Both the position numbers and the translations under genes were made by a program. Shown here one piece after another: positions 1 to 7,470 of a stretch of 64,000 bases of DNA. This DNA comes from a virus, in IMG/VR virus record IMGVR_UViG_3300031839_001380, positions 1 to 64,000 of that record. One strand, given 5' to 3'. Below the pieces are notes generated by a model. It did no database searches and was not told the origin of the DNA. It worked only from the letters and a program-made list of their open reading frames with translations. How positions within the stretch are numbered: position 1 is the first letter of the stretch; each line of letters starts with the position of its first letter.

Positions 1-11
1 AACTGAGACTA

Positions 12-17
12 TATAAT
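12..17 (+). promoter_or_regulatory. possible -10 box at window edge
   Basis: TATAAT lies 16 bases before the ATG of the first gene. A matching -35 would fall before the window starts, so only half of the promoter can be judged. Confidence 0.3.
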
Positions 18-33
18 GTAGTTTAAATACATC

Positions 34-480
34 ATGGTTGATTATGAAAACCCCTGGATTTTTGAAGGACAACCTTTTTTATCTGAGAACATTGGTGAGT
101 TTGTCGGTTTTGTCTACCGGATTACTAATCTCGAATCAGGTAGGCAATACATCGGTAGGAAGTACTTTCACCAACTACGAAAGCCTAGAGGTGGAGGTAG
201 GCGAGTTAAGAGTGAGAGCGACTGGAAAAGATACTACGGAAGCTCTGACGAACTTAATCGGGACCGCCGTGGACTTGGAAATAGTTCCTTCAAACGAGAA
301 ATACTTTCGTTACAATTAACAAAGGGTAAAGTTAACTACGAAGAAACCAAACAATTATTTGTCCATTCTGTCCTAACAGAATCTCTTGAAAACGGTGACC
401 CCAAGTATTACAATAGTAATATCTTGGGTCGTTATTATAAAAAAGATTATTATTCATGGCCGAATATCGAAGAGACATAA
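34..480 (+). CDS. GIY-YIG-like endonuclease
   Basis: The 148-residue protein shows the order of motifs of the GIY-YIG nuclease fold: GFVYRITN at residues 25-32, QYIGRK at 38-43, a WKRYYGSS element at 64-71, FKREIL at 86-91, a glutamate pair at 103-104 that could supply the metal-binding Glu, and YYNSN at 125-129. Such proteins cut DNA and in T-even phages often act as free-standing homing endonucleases (Seg type); some are repair nucleases. No DNA-binding tail is visible after the catalytic module, so it may be a minimal nuclease. Its end overlaps the next gene by 25 nt. Family call is by motif reading; target and role are unknown. Confidence 0.65.
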   Translation: MVDYENPWIFEGQPFLSENIGEFVGFVYRITNLESGRQYIGRKYFHQLRKPRGGGRRVKSESDWKRYYGSSDELNRDRRGLGNSSFKREILSLQLTKGKVNYEETKQLFVHSVLTESLENGDPKYYNSNILGRYYKKDYYSWPNIEET

Positions 481-1094
481 ACGATAACGATATACTTTAC
501 GGTTCCTCCAGAGACCATCAGTACATGATGGAATGGGAACATAAGTATATGATAGATTGTATAGATTTCTTAGAACCTTATGGTGATGTTCTAGAGATTG
601 GATTTGGTATGGGATATTCTGCTGATCAAATTATGAAGTGGAAACCTAAATCATATACTGTACTGGAACCAGATCCTGTAGTCTATGAAAAAGCTTTGGA
701 GTGGTCTAAACAATATCCTAATACTACAGTTATCAAACAAGCATGGCCTGATATAAGTGGATTGGGAAAGTTTGATTGTTTTTTCTTTGACCCATACTTA
801 GAGGGGGATACCTCTAATATTTGTATTAATAATTGTGCAGTCACTTTCTTTATATTAAAATGTTTTAAACATCTGGCAAAAAAACGATCCCGGTATTCTT
901 TTTATTGTTCTAGTCAAGGAAATGATATTGAGGACTGGGGGAAAAATGTATATCGCACCTTAATGGATTTGCCCGAAGGGGTTCAGTTTGGTATTAAAAT
1001 ATCCCCATATGATGTAGAAGTCCCTGATAATTGCAATTACTGTAAAAATAATTGGTTACATCTTCCCGTGATATCTCTGGCTCAAAACCTGTAA
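456..1094 (+). CDS. class I SAM-dependent methyltransferase
   Basis: A Rossmann-fold methyltransferase of 212 residues. Motif I reads VLEIGFGMG at residues 45-53, and the acidic residue that contacts the SAM ribose is in VLEPDP (Glu71). The GFGMG form of motif I and the small size resemble the guanidinoacetate/arginine N-methyltransferase-like group, but the substrate cannot be read from sequence. A FFFDPY stretch lies where motif IV is expected. It overlaps the upstream nuclease gene and sits 7 nt before an oxygenase gene, so nuclease, methyltransferase and oxygenase are likely co-transcribed. Confidence 0.75.
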   Translation: MAEYRRDINDNDILYGSSRDHQYMMEWEHKYMIDCIDFLEPYGDVLEIGFGMGYSADQIMKWKPKSYTVLEPDPVVYEKALEWSKQYPNTTVIKQAWPDISGLGKFDCFFFDPYLEGDTSNICINNCAVTFFILKCFKHLAKKRSRYSFYCSSQGNDIEDWGKNVYRTLMDLPEGVQFGIKISPYDVEVPDNCNYCKNNWLHLPVISLAQNL

Positions 1095-1101
1095 TTGGCT
1101 T

Positions 1102-1767
1102 ATGATAGAACATATCTTTCCAACAGCAATTTACAGATCAAATGTTCCCTGTCCACAAAAAGAGTGGAAAGGAATGATGGATCTATGTAAAGAGTTTTAC
1201 TATAAAAACTTAGAAGAGATTGAAGATAATGGTAACTTTACTGGTGACCAAGACATACCAAAGTTTTTTCTCTTACATAAAACTAAAGAATTTTATTGGT
1301 TGAATGCTCAGATGGCACATGCTACGAGGCAGTATCTATCTGGTATGTGTAGACAAACTGAAGATGACAAGGATTATGATCATGACATCTTCTTTCAAAA
1401 GTCCTGGCCCAATGTGTGTAGACCAGACGAGGGTGGCAATCCAGATCATTTGCATAAGGGATCTCACTTTAGTGGTATCTACTACTTAAGAACTCAGGGG
1501 AATGGTGGAACATTGACTCTTGCCTCTGAAGGTTATATGGATAATCTTCCATTGAATGTTAATGATGATTATGGTATTTACAGTTTAGATCCAGAAGATG
1601 GTGATCTAATTATTTTTCCATCTAATATTTTGCATAGGGTAACAGAGTTTAATGGAGTTGACTTTAGAGCTTCAATCGTTTATGATATCTTCGTGACCTC
1701 TACTGTAAATGTAGACCACAACTACGAAAATGTCGTCACTTCACCACATCACTGGGTCCAAGTATAG
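1102..1767 (+). CDS. Fe(II)/2-oxoglutarate oxygenase family protein
   Basis: A 221-residue protein with the plan of the phage oxygenase family resembling Pfam 2OG-FeII_Oxy_5: an N-terminal IFPTAIYRSNV strand, then DHLHKGSHFSGIYYL with His116-x-His118, and a distal GDLIIFPSNILHRV with His178 followed by Arg189, the expected 2-oxoglutarate salt-bridge residue. The first metal motif is HxH rather than the usual HxD. Such enzymes hydroxylate proteins, nucleobases or small molecules; the substrate here is unknown. It follows the methyltransferase gene by 7 nt. Confidence 0.8.
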   Translation: MIEHIFPTAIYRSNVPCPQKEWKGMMDLCKEFYYKNLEEIEDNGNFTGDQDIPKFFLLHKTKEFYWLNAQMAHATRQYLSGMCRQTEDDKDYDHDIFFQKSWPNVCRPDEGGNPDHLHKGSHFSGIYYLRTQGNGGTLTLASEGYMDNLPLNVNDDYGIYSLDPEDGDLIIFPSNILHRVTEFNGVDFRASIVYDIFVTSTVNVDHNYENVVTSPHHWVQV

Positions 1768-1794
1768 ACTAAATAAGTTTGCTAGGGGTTCCGA

Positions 1795-2109
1795 ATGCTT
1801 TCCACACAGTACCGACTAAAGCTGGAGTTTATTTGTAAATGTATTGCTAATGGAGAAAAAGTTAAATTAGATGATATGGTTTGGGCACAGAAACTTGCTA
1901 AGGCAAATACATCTGCTAATGAGATGTTAAAGATGGCAAGACGCCAAGCATCTCAAAATATCGAAGAAGGTAGCACAGACGATTTTCTGAATAGGATGGG
2001 TTTAGGAGATCCCGATCCATCCAATCACAAGAAGGGATTTACTGATGCTGACGATATCAAGAGTTGGTTTCACCAAGACAAACCTGATGATTGGAGACAG
2101 CGAGACTAA
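1795..2109 (+). CDS. conserved small phage protein, unknown function
   Basis: A 104-residue soluble protein, probably helical in its first 60 residues (KLEFICKCIANGE, VWAQKLAKANTSANEMLKMA) with an acidic, Asp/Pro-rich tail. There is no recognised domain or signal peptide. The stop codon overlaps the ATG of the next gene by one base, which suggests translational coupling. The weak late-promoter-like string CTAAATA lies just upstream, near 1768. Confidence 0.6.
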   Translation: MLSTQYRLKLEFICKCIANGEKVKLDDMVWAQKLAKANTSANEMLKMARRQASQNIEEGSTDDFLNRMGLGDPDPSNHKKGFTDADDIKSWFHQDKPDDWRQRD

Positions 2110-2315
2110 TGCCACATGAATTTGATCCATGCGAAGCACCGAGGGGTAAAGTAGATAAGTGGGGGTTTTCTATTAAACCTCCTATCGGTGATGAAAAATG
2201 TATTCTTATTTGTTTAAAGAATGCTCCCTGTGGTACTGATAAAAAACAAGTAGAGAGATTGATAAAATATTATGAAGATCTCGAAAAGAACTCTTTCAAA
2301 CATAATTTTTGGTAA
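2109..2315 (+). CDS. small protein, unknown function
   Basis: Codes for 68 residues beginning MPHEFDPCEAPRGKVDKWGF. The start was chosen at 2109 because it overlaps the upstream stop as TAATG; an in-frame ATG at 2091 would overlap by 19 nt. Three cysteines are spread without a clear metal motif (C8, C32, C42 approximately). The C-terminal half looks helical. No family recognised. Confidence 0.55.
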   Translation: MPHEFDPCEAPRGKVDKWGFSIKPPIGDEKCILICLKNAPCGTDKKQVERLIKYYEDLEKNSFKHNFW

Positions 2316-2320
2316 TAATA

Positions 2321-2530
2321 ATGGATGATTTTAACACACCAGGATCGAATAAATCTTGGATGGATGATGGGTTTAAAGAGTTTGTCACCCAATTACAACT
2401 AGATAATGTTTGTAAAATATTGAACGGTGAATTAATGCATTATTATTGTTCTGATAGAACAACAACTCACGAAAAAATTGTAATTGAATTCAACCACAAA
2501 ACAAAGGAGGAAAACAATGACAAATCCTAA
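2321..2530 (+). CDS. small protein, unknown function
   Basis: Codes for 69 residues starting MDDFNTPGSNKSWMDDGFKEF. The ATG at 2321 is preferred over an in-frame TTG 12 nt upstream. The sequence is acidic and soluble with a WMDDGFKEFVTQLQLDNVCKI helix and a short basic end. Its 3' end overlaps the next gene by 14 nt. No family recognised. Confidence 0.5.
   Translation: MDDFNTPGSNKSWMDDGFKEFVTQLQLDNVCKILNGELMHYYCSDRTTTHEKIVIEFNHKTKEENNDKS
2504..2510 (+). promoter_or_regulatory. strong Shine-Dalgarno
   Basis: AAGGAGG lies 6 nt before the ATG at 2517 and decides the start of that small gene over an upstream in-frame ATG at 2484. Confidence 0.75.
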
Positions 2531-2672
2531 TCAACTTTATGAGGATATGGACAAGCTCAATGCTCTTTTTGAAGAACTAATGTGGCATCCAGATGATGAG
2601 TTAGTTTTTACGCATGAGAATGGTCGAGTTGTGATTTATAATAGGACTTTAGATGATTGCAACAGTAATTGA
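2517..2672 (+). CDS. small protein, unknown function
   Basis: A 51-residue acidic protein (MTNPNQLYEDMDKLNALFEELMWHPDDELVF is its first part) with an amphipathic helix and a short beta-like end. The start is fixed by the near-perfect AAGGAGG ribosome site. It overlaps the following oxygenase reading frame by 20 nt. Function unknown. Confidence 0.6.
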   Translation: MTNPNQLYEDMDKLNALFEELMWHPDDELVFTHENGRVVIYNRTLDDCNSN

Positions 2673-3219
2673 TAAGCAATTTGAGCTTTCGTATATGGTT
2701 AAGGTTGAGACGCAAATCAAAAACCTACCAGTAACTGCTACTAACATTGCGAACGGTACTTCAGTTCCTTATGGAGAGAATGGAACTCATAGATTGATGG
2801 GGGAAAACATATTTGAAAGGGAGTCAATAAACAAAGTAGTAAATCTCATGGATGACAGTGAGATTTTCTTTGATATGTTGGAGGAATTAGAAGAGCTTCT
2901 TGATAAAAGATTTTATCTTAATAGAATTGATTTTAACTTACAGCATTCTTTTTGTGATGGGACTAGTCATATAGATGGAGAAGAAGGTTCCTATACAATT
3001 ATGTACATGCCGAATTTGGAATGGGATACTTTAGAATGGGGTGGTCAGTTTCAACTACTTGATGATGAAGATAATGTTATAGAAGAGCATGAATATGTAC
3101 CTGGTAGGGTACTAATTTTCCCATCGGAGATTAAACATAGAGGACTAGGACCACGGCATCCTCATGTGTATAGATACACTGTGGTATGGAGAGTACAGGA
3201 GCTCAACGACGCATTATGA
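2653..3219 (+). CDS. Fe(II)/2-oxoglutarate oxygenase (prolyl-hydroxylase-like)
   Basis: A 188-residue double-stranded beta-helix enzyme. The metal triad is visible as His106-x-Asp108 in TSHIDGEEGS and His162 in PSEIKHRG; Arg174 in VYRYTVVW is placed to bind 2-oxoglutarate. The GGQFQLLD strand between them is typical of the prolyl 4-hydroxylase-type fold. An alternative start at 2695 would remove the 20-nt overlap with the upstream gene without touching the catalytic core. It ends with ATGA coupling to another oxygenase. The substrate is unknown. Confidence 0.82.
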   Translation: MIATVIDKQFELSYMVKVETQIKNLPVTATNIANGTSVPYGENGTHRLMGENIFERESINKVVNLMDDSEIFFDMLEELEELLDKRFYLNRIDFNLQHSFCDGTSHIDGEEGSYTIMYMPNLEWDTLEWGGQFQLLDDEDNVIEEHEYVPGRVLIFPSEIKHRGLGPRHPHVYRYTVVWRVQELNDAL

Positions 3220-3746
3220 AACCAAACATTCTTTCCCTTGACAAAGCTCTATCTTCAGAAGACTTTAGAGAAGTAAGTGAGTATGCATATGACGCTGAGT
3301 ATGCATATGGTGAGCGAGACGATGATTCCCACAAACCAACAGGATTGATTTGTGAATTAGATCCAGAAAATGAAGAAGATGATGCCATTGTAGGCATCTT
3401 AGAAACCATAATCTATGCTAGATATCCAGAGATTCAGGAGTATAAATTATACCGAGCATACATTAATTGCTTTGCTCCTAGAGAGATCGCAAACTTTCAT
3501 AAAGACTGTGATATTGATCAAGATGAAGTTACTTTCATTTTCTATGCCAACAAAAATTATACTGGAGTAGATGAGGGGGGATGTACGGAGTTCTTCTTGG
3601 ACAATAAAATTATTGGTGTCCCTCCCGTCCCTAATACTTTATTAAAATTTACTTCTTGGATTTTGCATAGAGCAACTCCTTTGAATTCGGATCATCGTTT
3701 TACCTATGCACTCAAATATTCTAAAGAAGATTATTCAGGAACATAG
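3216..3746 (+). CDS. Fe(II)/2-oxoglutarate oxygenase
   Basis: A 176-residue protein with His95-x-Asp97 (NFHKDCD), His151 (SWILHRATP) and Arg161 (HRFTYALKY), the full Fe(II)/2-oxoglutarate set. A GGCTEFFLDN strand pair separates them as in prolyl hydroxylases. The start at 3216 overlaps the previous stop as ATGA; an in-frame ATG 30 nt upstream is less likely. It overlaps the next oxygenase gene by 41 nt. It is diverged from its neighbours in sequence, so the array is not a simple recent duplication. Confidence 0.82.
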   Translation: MKPNILSLDKALSSEDFREVSEYAYDAEYAYGERDDDSHKPTGLICELDPENEEDDAIVGILETIIYARYPEIQEYKLYRAYINCFAPREIANFHKDCDIDQDEVTFIFYANKNYTGVDEGGCTEFFLDNKIIGVPPVPNTLLKFTSWILHRATPLNSDHRFTYALKYSKEDYSGT

Positions 3747-4311
3747 ATATCATGTGGAGGATGGACTATTCCTCCCCGAAGTCATCGATGAGCTTAGGGA
3801 GTACGCTCTCAATGCAGAAGACCCGGATGATATCTATGAAGACTACTACTCTCTTAATTTTTCTAAAGAGAGGTTGCGCCTTCCCATTCTTTCTGCTATA
3901 ATAACAGGGTTGGAAACAAGGTTCCCATTCCTTGGTCATTTTGATAGAGGATGGGCATTTGTTTACGACAATAATGCCGAAGGTGTGACTCCACATGCTG
4001 ACCCAGCATGTTATAATGTGAATCTCTGGGTCACTCCAGATTCTTCTGTAGAAGATCCAGAGAAAAATGGTTTGATTCTTTACGATATCAAACCGCCTCC
4101 GACATGGACATGGCGTGAGTATAATACGGATGTCAAGTTGATTCGGAAATATCTGGAGTATACTAGATCAGAGAAGACGATTATACCATATGCGTATAAT
4201 CGTCTTCTCATATTCAACTCCAAGTACTTTCACGAAACAAATAGAGTTTCGATGAAACCAGGTTCCAATCACAGAAGAGTTAATTACACCTTCATGTTTA
4301 AGACTCAGTAG
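3706..4311 (+). CDS. Fe(II)/2-oxoglutarate oxygenase
   Basis: A 201-residue protein with His97-x-Asp99 (VTPHADPACYNVNLWV), His176 (SKYFHETNRV) and Arg190/191, matching the Fe(II)/2-oxoglutarate core. A WTWREYN insert lies between the two halves. The stop codon TAG lies inside the downstream tRNA-Arg gene, so the coding sequence and the tRNA share 10 nt. The 41-nt overlap with the upstream oxygenase suggests that the true start could be a non-ATG codon slightly further on. Substrate unknown. Confidence 0.8.
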   Translation: MHSNILKKIIQEHRYHVEDGLFLPEVIDELREYALNAEDPDDIYEDYYSLNFSKERLRLPILSAIITGLETRFPFLGHFDRGWAFVYDNNAEGVTPHADPACYNVNLWVTPDSSVEDPEKNGLILYDIKPPPTWTWREYNTDVKLIRKYLEYTRSEKTIIPYAYNRLLIFNSKYFHETNRVSMKPGSNHRRVNYTFMFKTQ

Positions 4312-4374
4312 CTCAGTGGACAGAGCAACTGCCTTCTAAGCAGTCGGTCGTTGGTTCGACCCCAACCTGAGTCG
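4302..4374 (+). tRNA. tRNA-Arg(UCU)
   Basis: Full cloverleaf: acceptor GACTCAG/CTGAGTC, D stem GCTC/GAGC, anticodon stem ACTGC/GCAGT with loop CTTCTAA (anticodon TCT), T stem GTTGG/CCAAC with TTCGACC loop, discriminator G. No CCA is encoded. It reads AGA and AGG, codons the phage uses often. Its 5' end overlaps the stop region of the preceding oxygenase gene. Confidence 0.95.
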
Positions 4375-4377
4375 TTT

Positions 4378-4449
4378 GGGAGATTAGCTCAGAGGTAGAG
4401 CACCTCGTTTACACCGAGATTGTCACAAGTTCGATCCTTGTATCTCCCA
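4378..4449 (+). tRNA. tRNA-Val(UAC)
   Basis: Cloverleaf with acceptor GGGAGAT/ATCTCCC, D stem GCTC/GAGC, loop TTTACAC (anticodon TAC), T stem ACAAG/CTTGT with TTCGATC loop, discriminator A. The outermost anticodon-stem pair is a C-A mismatch (4403/4419). No CCA is encoded. It starts 3 nt after tRNA-Arg, and its last base is the A of the next gene's ATG. Confidence 0.94.
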
Positions 4450-5102
4450 TGAATTTTTTCAGTAATAAAGATTTTCAACTTAATGAATCCTGGAATATTG
4501 TGAATGTTCCTTGGAAAGATTCTGAGATTTTATTCATTGACGATATATATAAGTACCCTGAAAAAATTTATCAATACCTTAACTCTGTTAATAGTATTGT
4601 AACTCATAAATCTTGTAAGGGATCTCTCAATGGCATTGACTTTATGGATGGTCAAATGCTATTGGATAATAGGTGGGATTTGCACAGAAAATATTTGTTA
4701 GAATCGATAGCAAATAATTATAATCTAGAAGTAGATCCACAAACTGCACCCCATACGATCAATCAGTTTAGATTGATTAATGATGTTCCAAAAGAGAGAC
4801 ACTGGCATCCTCACACTGATGGTCAATTAAATTTTATTATCTTTTTGAATCCAACTCATCATATGAAATCTGGCACTTCATTGTATACTCCTTGCAATAC
4901 AAAAGCAAAGAGCTATTCTAGTAAAAGGGACACCGAACATACAAGTCCTTGGAAAACCAATAAACAGTTCAAGGAAGATTTGTGTATCTTAGATCGATTT
5001 AATTGTGGGGTCGTGTTTCCTGGAAAATGGTTTCATGGTCAAACAATTGTAGACGACTTCTTTAAACAAACAACTAGATTTACTGAGGTTACTTTTTTAT
5101 GA
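4449..5102 (+). CDS. DUF6445-like oxygenase-fold protein
   Basis: A 217-residue protein with HWHPHTDGQLNFIIFLN, giving His122-x-Asp124, then GTSLY, PGKWFHGQ (His196) and a terminal TTRFTEVTFL (Arg210). This is the layout of the DUF6445-type branch of the Fe(II)/2-oxoglutarate superfamily. A Lys/Ser-rich insert of about 30 residues sits before the distal His. The ATG overlaps the tRNA-Val discriminator base, so translation must start from a transcript in which the tRNA has not been cut out, or from one cleaved exactly at the start codon. Substrate unknown. Confidence 0.75.
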   Translation: MNFFSNKDFQLNESWNIVNVPWKDSEILFIDDIYKYPEKIYQYLNSVNSIVTHKSCKGSLNGIDFMDGQMLLDNRWDLHRKYLLESIANNYNLEVDPQTAPHTINQFRLINDVPKERHWHPHTDGQLNFIIFLNPTHHMKSGTSLYTPCNTKAKSYSSKRDTEHTSPWKTNKQFKEDLCILDRFNCGVVFPGKWFHGQTIVDDFFKQTTRFTEVTFL

Positions 5103-5251
5103 AGAAGAAAAAAATTAAAGAAGAATTATCTGAAATAAAGGAGTTATTAAGACATGCTATCTGTCAAATGCAAAATTTGCAATGTAGAATTGACCAGCTC
5201 AACCAAGAGTCAGAGTTGCGGTTGCCCAAATATGATGACATTATTGGATGA
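5099..5251 (+). CDS. small coiled-coil protein
   Basis: An open frame of 50 residues starts at an ATGA overlap with the upstream stop. It begins MKKKKIKEELSEIKELLRHA and continues with heptad-like leucine/isoleucine spacing, so it looks like a short coiled coil. Its last 98 nt overlap a second, better-defined frame starting at 5154, so one of the two may be a shadow. The ATGA coupling and sensible composition favour it being real. Confidence 0.45.
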   Translation: MKKKKIKEELSEIKELLRHAICQMQNLQCRIDQLNQESELRLPKYDDIIG

Positions 5252-5402
5252 CAAAATTACAGCTATGGATCTTAGTGAAGTCGTTTTGTTAAAAAATGAA
5301 AACAATTCTAAGGATAGTCATGTTCTTAGTAGAAATGACTTAGAGTACCAAGAGAACCGACGCAAACGCAAAGTTCGTAAACTAAACTTTGAAGTACGAT
5401 GA
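5154..5402 (+). CDS. small zinc-ribbon-like protein
   Basis: An 82-residue protein with CKIC near residues 6-9 and CGC at 22-24, a likely single zinc knuckle, followed by an Asn/Ser-rich middle and a strongly basic end (NRRKRKVRKLNF). The layout suggests nucleic-acid binding, but no named family is recognised. It overlaps the preceding small frame by 98 nt and the next gene by 4 nt (ATGA). Confidence 0.6.
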   Translation: MLSVKCKICNVELTSSTKSQSCGCPNMMTLLDDKITAMDLSEVVLLKNENNSKDSHVLSRNDLEYQENRRKRKVRKLNFEVR

Positions 5403-5590
5403 TTGACCTGAATAACCTGACTCATGAGCAGAAAGAATGCCTTGCAGAGGACTGTGAGGATTTTCTATTGCATCGTCACATTCCTCTTCACTCCCACAGT
5501 TACGACAACATCATTCGTCAGGCAATGGTAGAGGGATATCAAATTGATAAGTTTGATCGGCACCCACCCTTTGTGATCAAACCAAAGTAG
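5399..5590 (+). CDS. small protein, unknown function
   Basis: A 63-residue acidic, histidine-rich protein starting MIDLNNLTHEQKECLAED. The start overlaps the previous stop as ATGA. Histidines cluster in LLHRHIPLHSHSYDN, which could bind metal, but no family is recognised. Confidence 0.55.
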   Translation: MIDLNNLTHEQKECLAEDCEDFLLHRHIPLHSHSYDNIIRQAMVEGYQIDKFDRHPPFVIKPK

Positions 5591-5630
5591 GAACTGTCCA
5601 TAGGTCCTACTCAAACCAGTAAATATGGGG

Positions 5631-5636
5631 TATAAT
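5631..5636 (+). promoter_or_regulatory. putative sigma70-like -10 box
   Basis: TATAAT stands in the 68-nt gap before the gene at 5659. The hexamer 17 bases upstream (TACTCA) is a poor -35, so this is a weak candidate promoter. Confidence 0.35.
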
Positions 5637-5658
5637 AACAAGGTAATCAAACAGAGCA

Positions 5659-5880
5659 ATGTCTGTCACTACTAAGTTCAGGAAACACATCAACATTCTT
5701 CGTAGTACTGTTGAAGGTCAAGTTGATCTAGATCACCAGTATCCAAAAGTTTTTCGTAAGGTCACTAAGTATTACAGGGAAAGGGGAATTCAATTTAAGA
5801 ACGATCCTTGTGATGACTACGAAATTCTGCTAGACTGTCTGTACAATGATCTTGTAACTGAAGGTATTATCAATGAATGA
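5659..5880 (+). CDS. small protein, unknown function
   Basis: A 73-residue protein starting MSVTTKFRKHINILRSTVEG, soluble and helical in appearance with mixed charge. It follows a 68-nt gap that contains a TATAAT box, so it may head a short operon with the two genes after it. It overlaps the next gene by 8 nt. Confidence 0.6.
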   Translation: MSVTTKFRKHINILRSTVEGQVDLDHQYPKVFRKVTKYYRERGIQFKNDPCDDYEILLDCLYNDLVTEGIINE

Positions 5881-6154
5881 TCTAGATCCAAAGTCTGTTG
5901 CATCGACTAAGACGCTTGTTATTCATGAGCGTTATCCTTATCGCTATGTGCAAAAGGGTTACATTCAACTCAATGATAAGCCTGACTTGCGTCTTCAAAA
6001 GGCAGATGAGTATAGTAAAAAATACTCTGACATCTATCTTTTTGATAATGCCGACCAGTGTTTTCTAGCTATAGAAGATTTTGAGTATACTAAGTGGCTA
6101 GATCCTCATGGTGTACCATGTTATACCAAAGATACCGTATCATCCAATTATTAA
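5873..6154 (+). CDS. small protein, unknown function
   Basis: A 93-residue protein, tyrosine- and aspartate-rich (ERYPYRYVQKGY, EYSKKYSDIYLFDNADQ). No signal peptide, membrane span or known motif is visible. It overlaps the previous gene by 8 nt and ends 2 nt before the next start. Confidence 0.6.
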   Translation: MNDLDPKSVASTKTLVIHERYPYRYVQKGYIQLNDKPDLRLQKADEYSKKYSDIYLFDNADQCFLAIEDFEYTKWLDPHGVPCYTKDTVSSNY

Positions 6155-6156
6155 TT

Positions 6157-6474
6157 ATGTACAACTCCTACCAAACTGCTGCTGACTCTGTAAAAAATGC
6201 ACTTATTTCTGCACTAAATAACGACGAGGATACTAGAACGCTGTCAGAAATTTGGCGGCATTACTTGGGACTTCGTGCTATCGCAGATCAAGCATGTGCT
6301 GATCAAGCAATGTCCTCCGAAGACAATATTACTTTCAATTCTTCCTCCGCTAGCCCTTTTGATTGGGGTCAGGATGGCATTAGTTTCACTGGCAATCCTA
6401 CTGCTACTGTTGTAGCTGCTGATACTGTAGCTATTAGTAGTCTTGGAGGACAGGATATTATTACATTTAATTAA
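6157..6474 (+). CDS. small protein, unknown function
   Basis: A 105-residue protein beginning MYNSYQTAADSVKNALISAL. The N-terminal half is helical; the C-terminal half is Ser/Thr/Gly/Asn-rich with two copies of an (N/D)xITFN motif (DNITFNSS and QDIITFN at the end), suggesting a beta-stranded tail. The start at 6157 is chosen because the in-frame ATG at 6094 would overlap the upstream gene by 61 nt. It ends 3 nt before gmd. Confidence 0.6.
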   Translation: MYNSYQTAADSVKNALISALNNDEDTRTLSEIWRHYLGLRAIADQACADQAMSSEDNITFNSSSASPFDWGQDGISFTGNPTATVVAADTVAISSLGGQDIITFN

Positions 6475-6477
6475 AAA

Positions 6478-7470
6478 ATGATTGCATTAATAACTGGTAT
6501 TACAGGACAGGATGGATCGTACCTTGCAGAACTTCTCCTTGAAAAAGGATATGAAGTTCATGGCATTGTACGCCGTTCTTCTCTTATTAATACTCATAGA
6601 ATTGATCATATCTATGATCGTATTCATCTCCATTATGGAGACCTGACTGATGCTGGTAATCTTATCAGTATTATTCAAAAGATCAAACCAACTGAGGTTT
6701 ATAACCTTGGTGCAATGAGCCATGTTAAGGTGTCTTTCGAGATGCCTGAGTATGTGGGTCAAGTTGATGCTCTAGGAACACTGCGTCTTCTGGAAGCTAT
6801 TCGTCTATTAGATCATCCCTGTAAGTTCTATCAGGCATCTACTAGTGAATTGTATGGACTCGTACAAGAAGTTCCTCAGAAAGAAACAACTCCCTTCTAT
6901 CCAAGATCCCCCTATGGGGTGGCAAAACTATACTCTTACTGGATGGTCAGAAACTATCGTGAAGCGTATGGTATCCATGCTAGTAATGGTATCCTATTCA
7001 ACCATGAATCCCCTAGGAGAGGTGAAACCTTCGTTACCCGTAAGATCACGATGGGATTGTCAAAGATCTCTGCAGGTCTGCAAGATATTTTAGAGCTTGG
7101 TAATCTGGATGCTCAGCGTGATTGGGGGCATGCTAAAGATTTTGTTCGTGGTATGTGGATGATCTCTCAGCATGATACTCCTGACGATTTTGTTCTTGCC
7201 ACTGGTAAGATGCGTAGTGTTAGGGAGTTTGTTGAAGAAGCTTCTCAGTATTATGGATTCAGTATTGAGTGGCGTGGAGAGGGATTGGATGAGGTTGGTT
7301 TCTGTAAATGTATGAACAGAGACATCATTCGCATCAACCCTAAATATTACCGCCCAACAGAAGTTGAACAACTACTGGGTGATTATACCAAGGCTAAAAC
7401 TGTCCTCGGATGGGAACCAGATATTAGTTTTTCGGAACTTGTACAAGACATGTGTATTTACGGACAATGA
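6478..7470 (+). CDS. gmd: GDP-mannose 4,6-dehydratase
   Basis: A 330-residue extended short-chain dehydrogenase that converts GDP-D-mannose to GDP-4-keto-6-deoxymannose, the first step to GDP-L-fucose. The NADP-binding TGITGQDG lies at residues 6-13, the Ser/Thr-Glu catalytic region as ASTSELYG, and the Tyr-x3-Lys pair as YGVAK. Residues [15 protein letters not shown] form the family's GDP-mannose binding stretch. Length is close to bacterial Gmd (about 350-370). It opens a tightly coupled glycan operon; the next gene overlaps by 4 nt and GDP-fucose synthase follows it. Identification is confident from motifs. Confidence 0.95.
   Translation: MIALITGITGQDGSYLAELLLEKGYEVHGIVRRSSLINTHRIDHIYDRIHLHYGDLTDAGNLISIIQKIKPTEVYNLGAMSHVKVSFEMPEYVGQVDALGTLRLLEAIRLLDHPCKFYQASTSELYGLVQEVPQKETTPFYPRSPYGVAKLYSYWMVRNYREAYGIHASNGILFNHESPRRGETFVTRKITMGLSKISAGLQDILELGNLDAQRDWGHAKDFVRGMWMISQHDTPDDFVLATGKMRSVREFVEEASQYYGFSIEWRGEGLDEVGFCKCMNRDIIRINPKYYRPTEVEQLLGDYTKAKTVLGWEPDISFSELVQDMCIYGQ

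Noticed and set aside
38-319. 93-residue frame overlapping the first gene
   Set aside because: It lies in another frame of the GIY-YIG-like gene and its repeats of Ser/Leu reflect that overlap; no ribosome site or family match.
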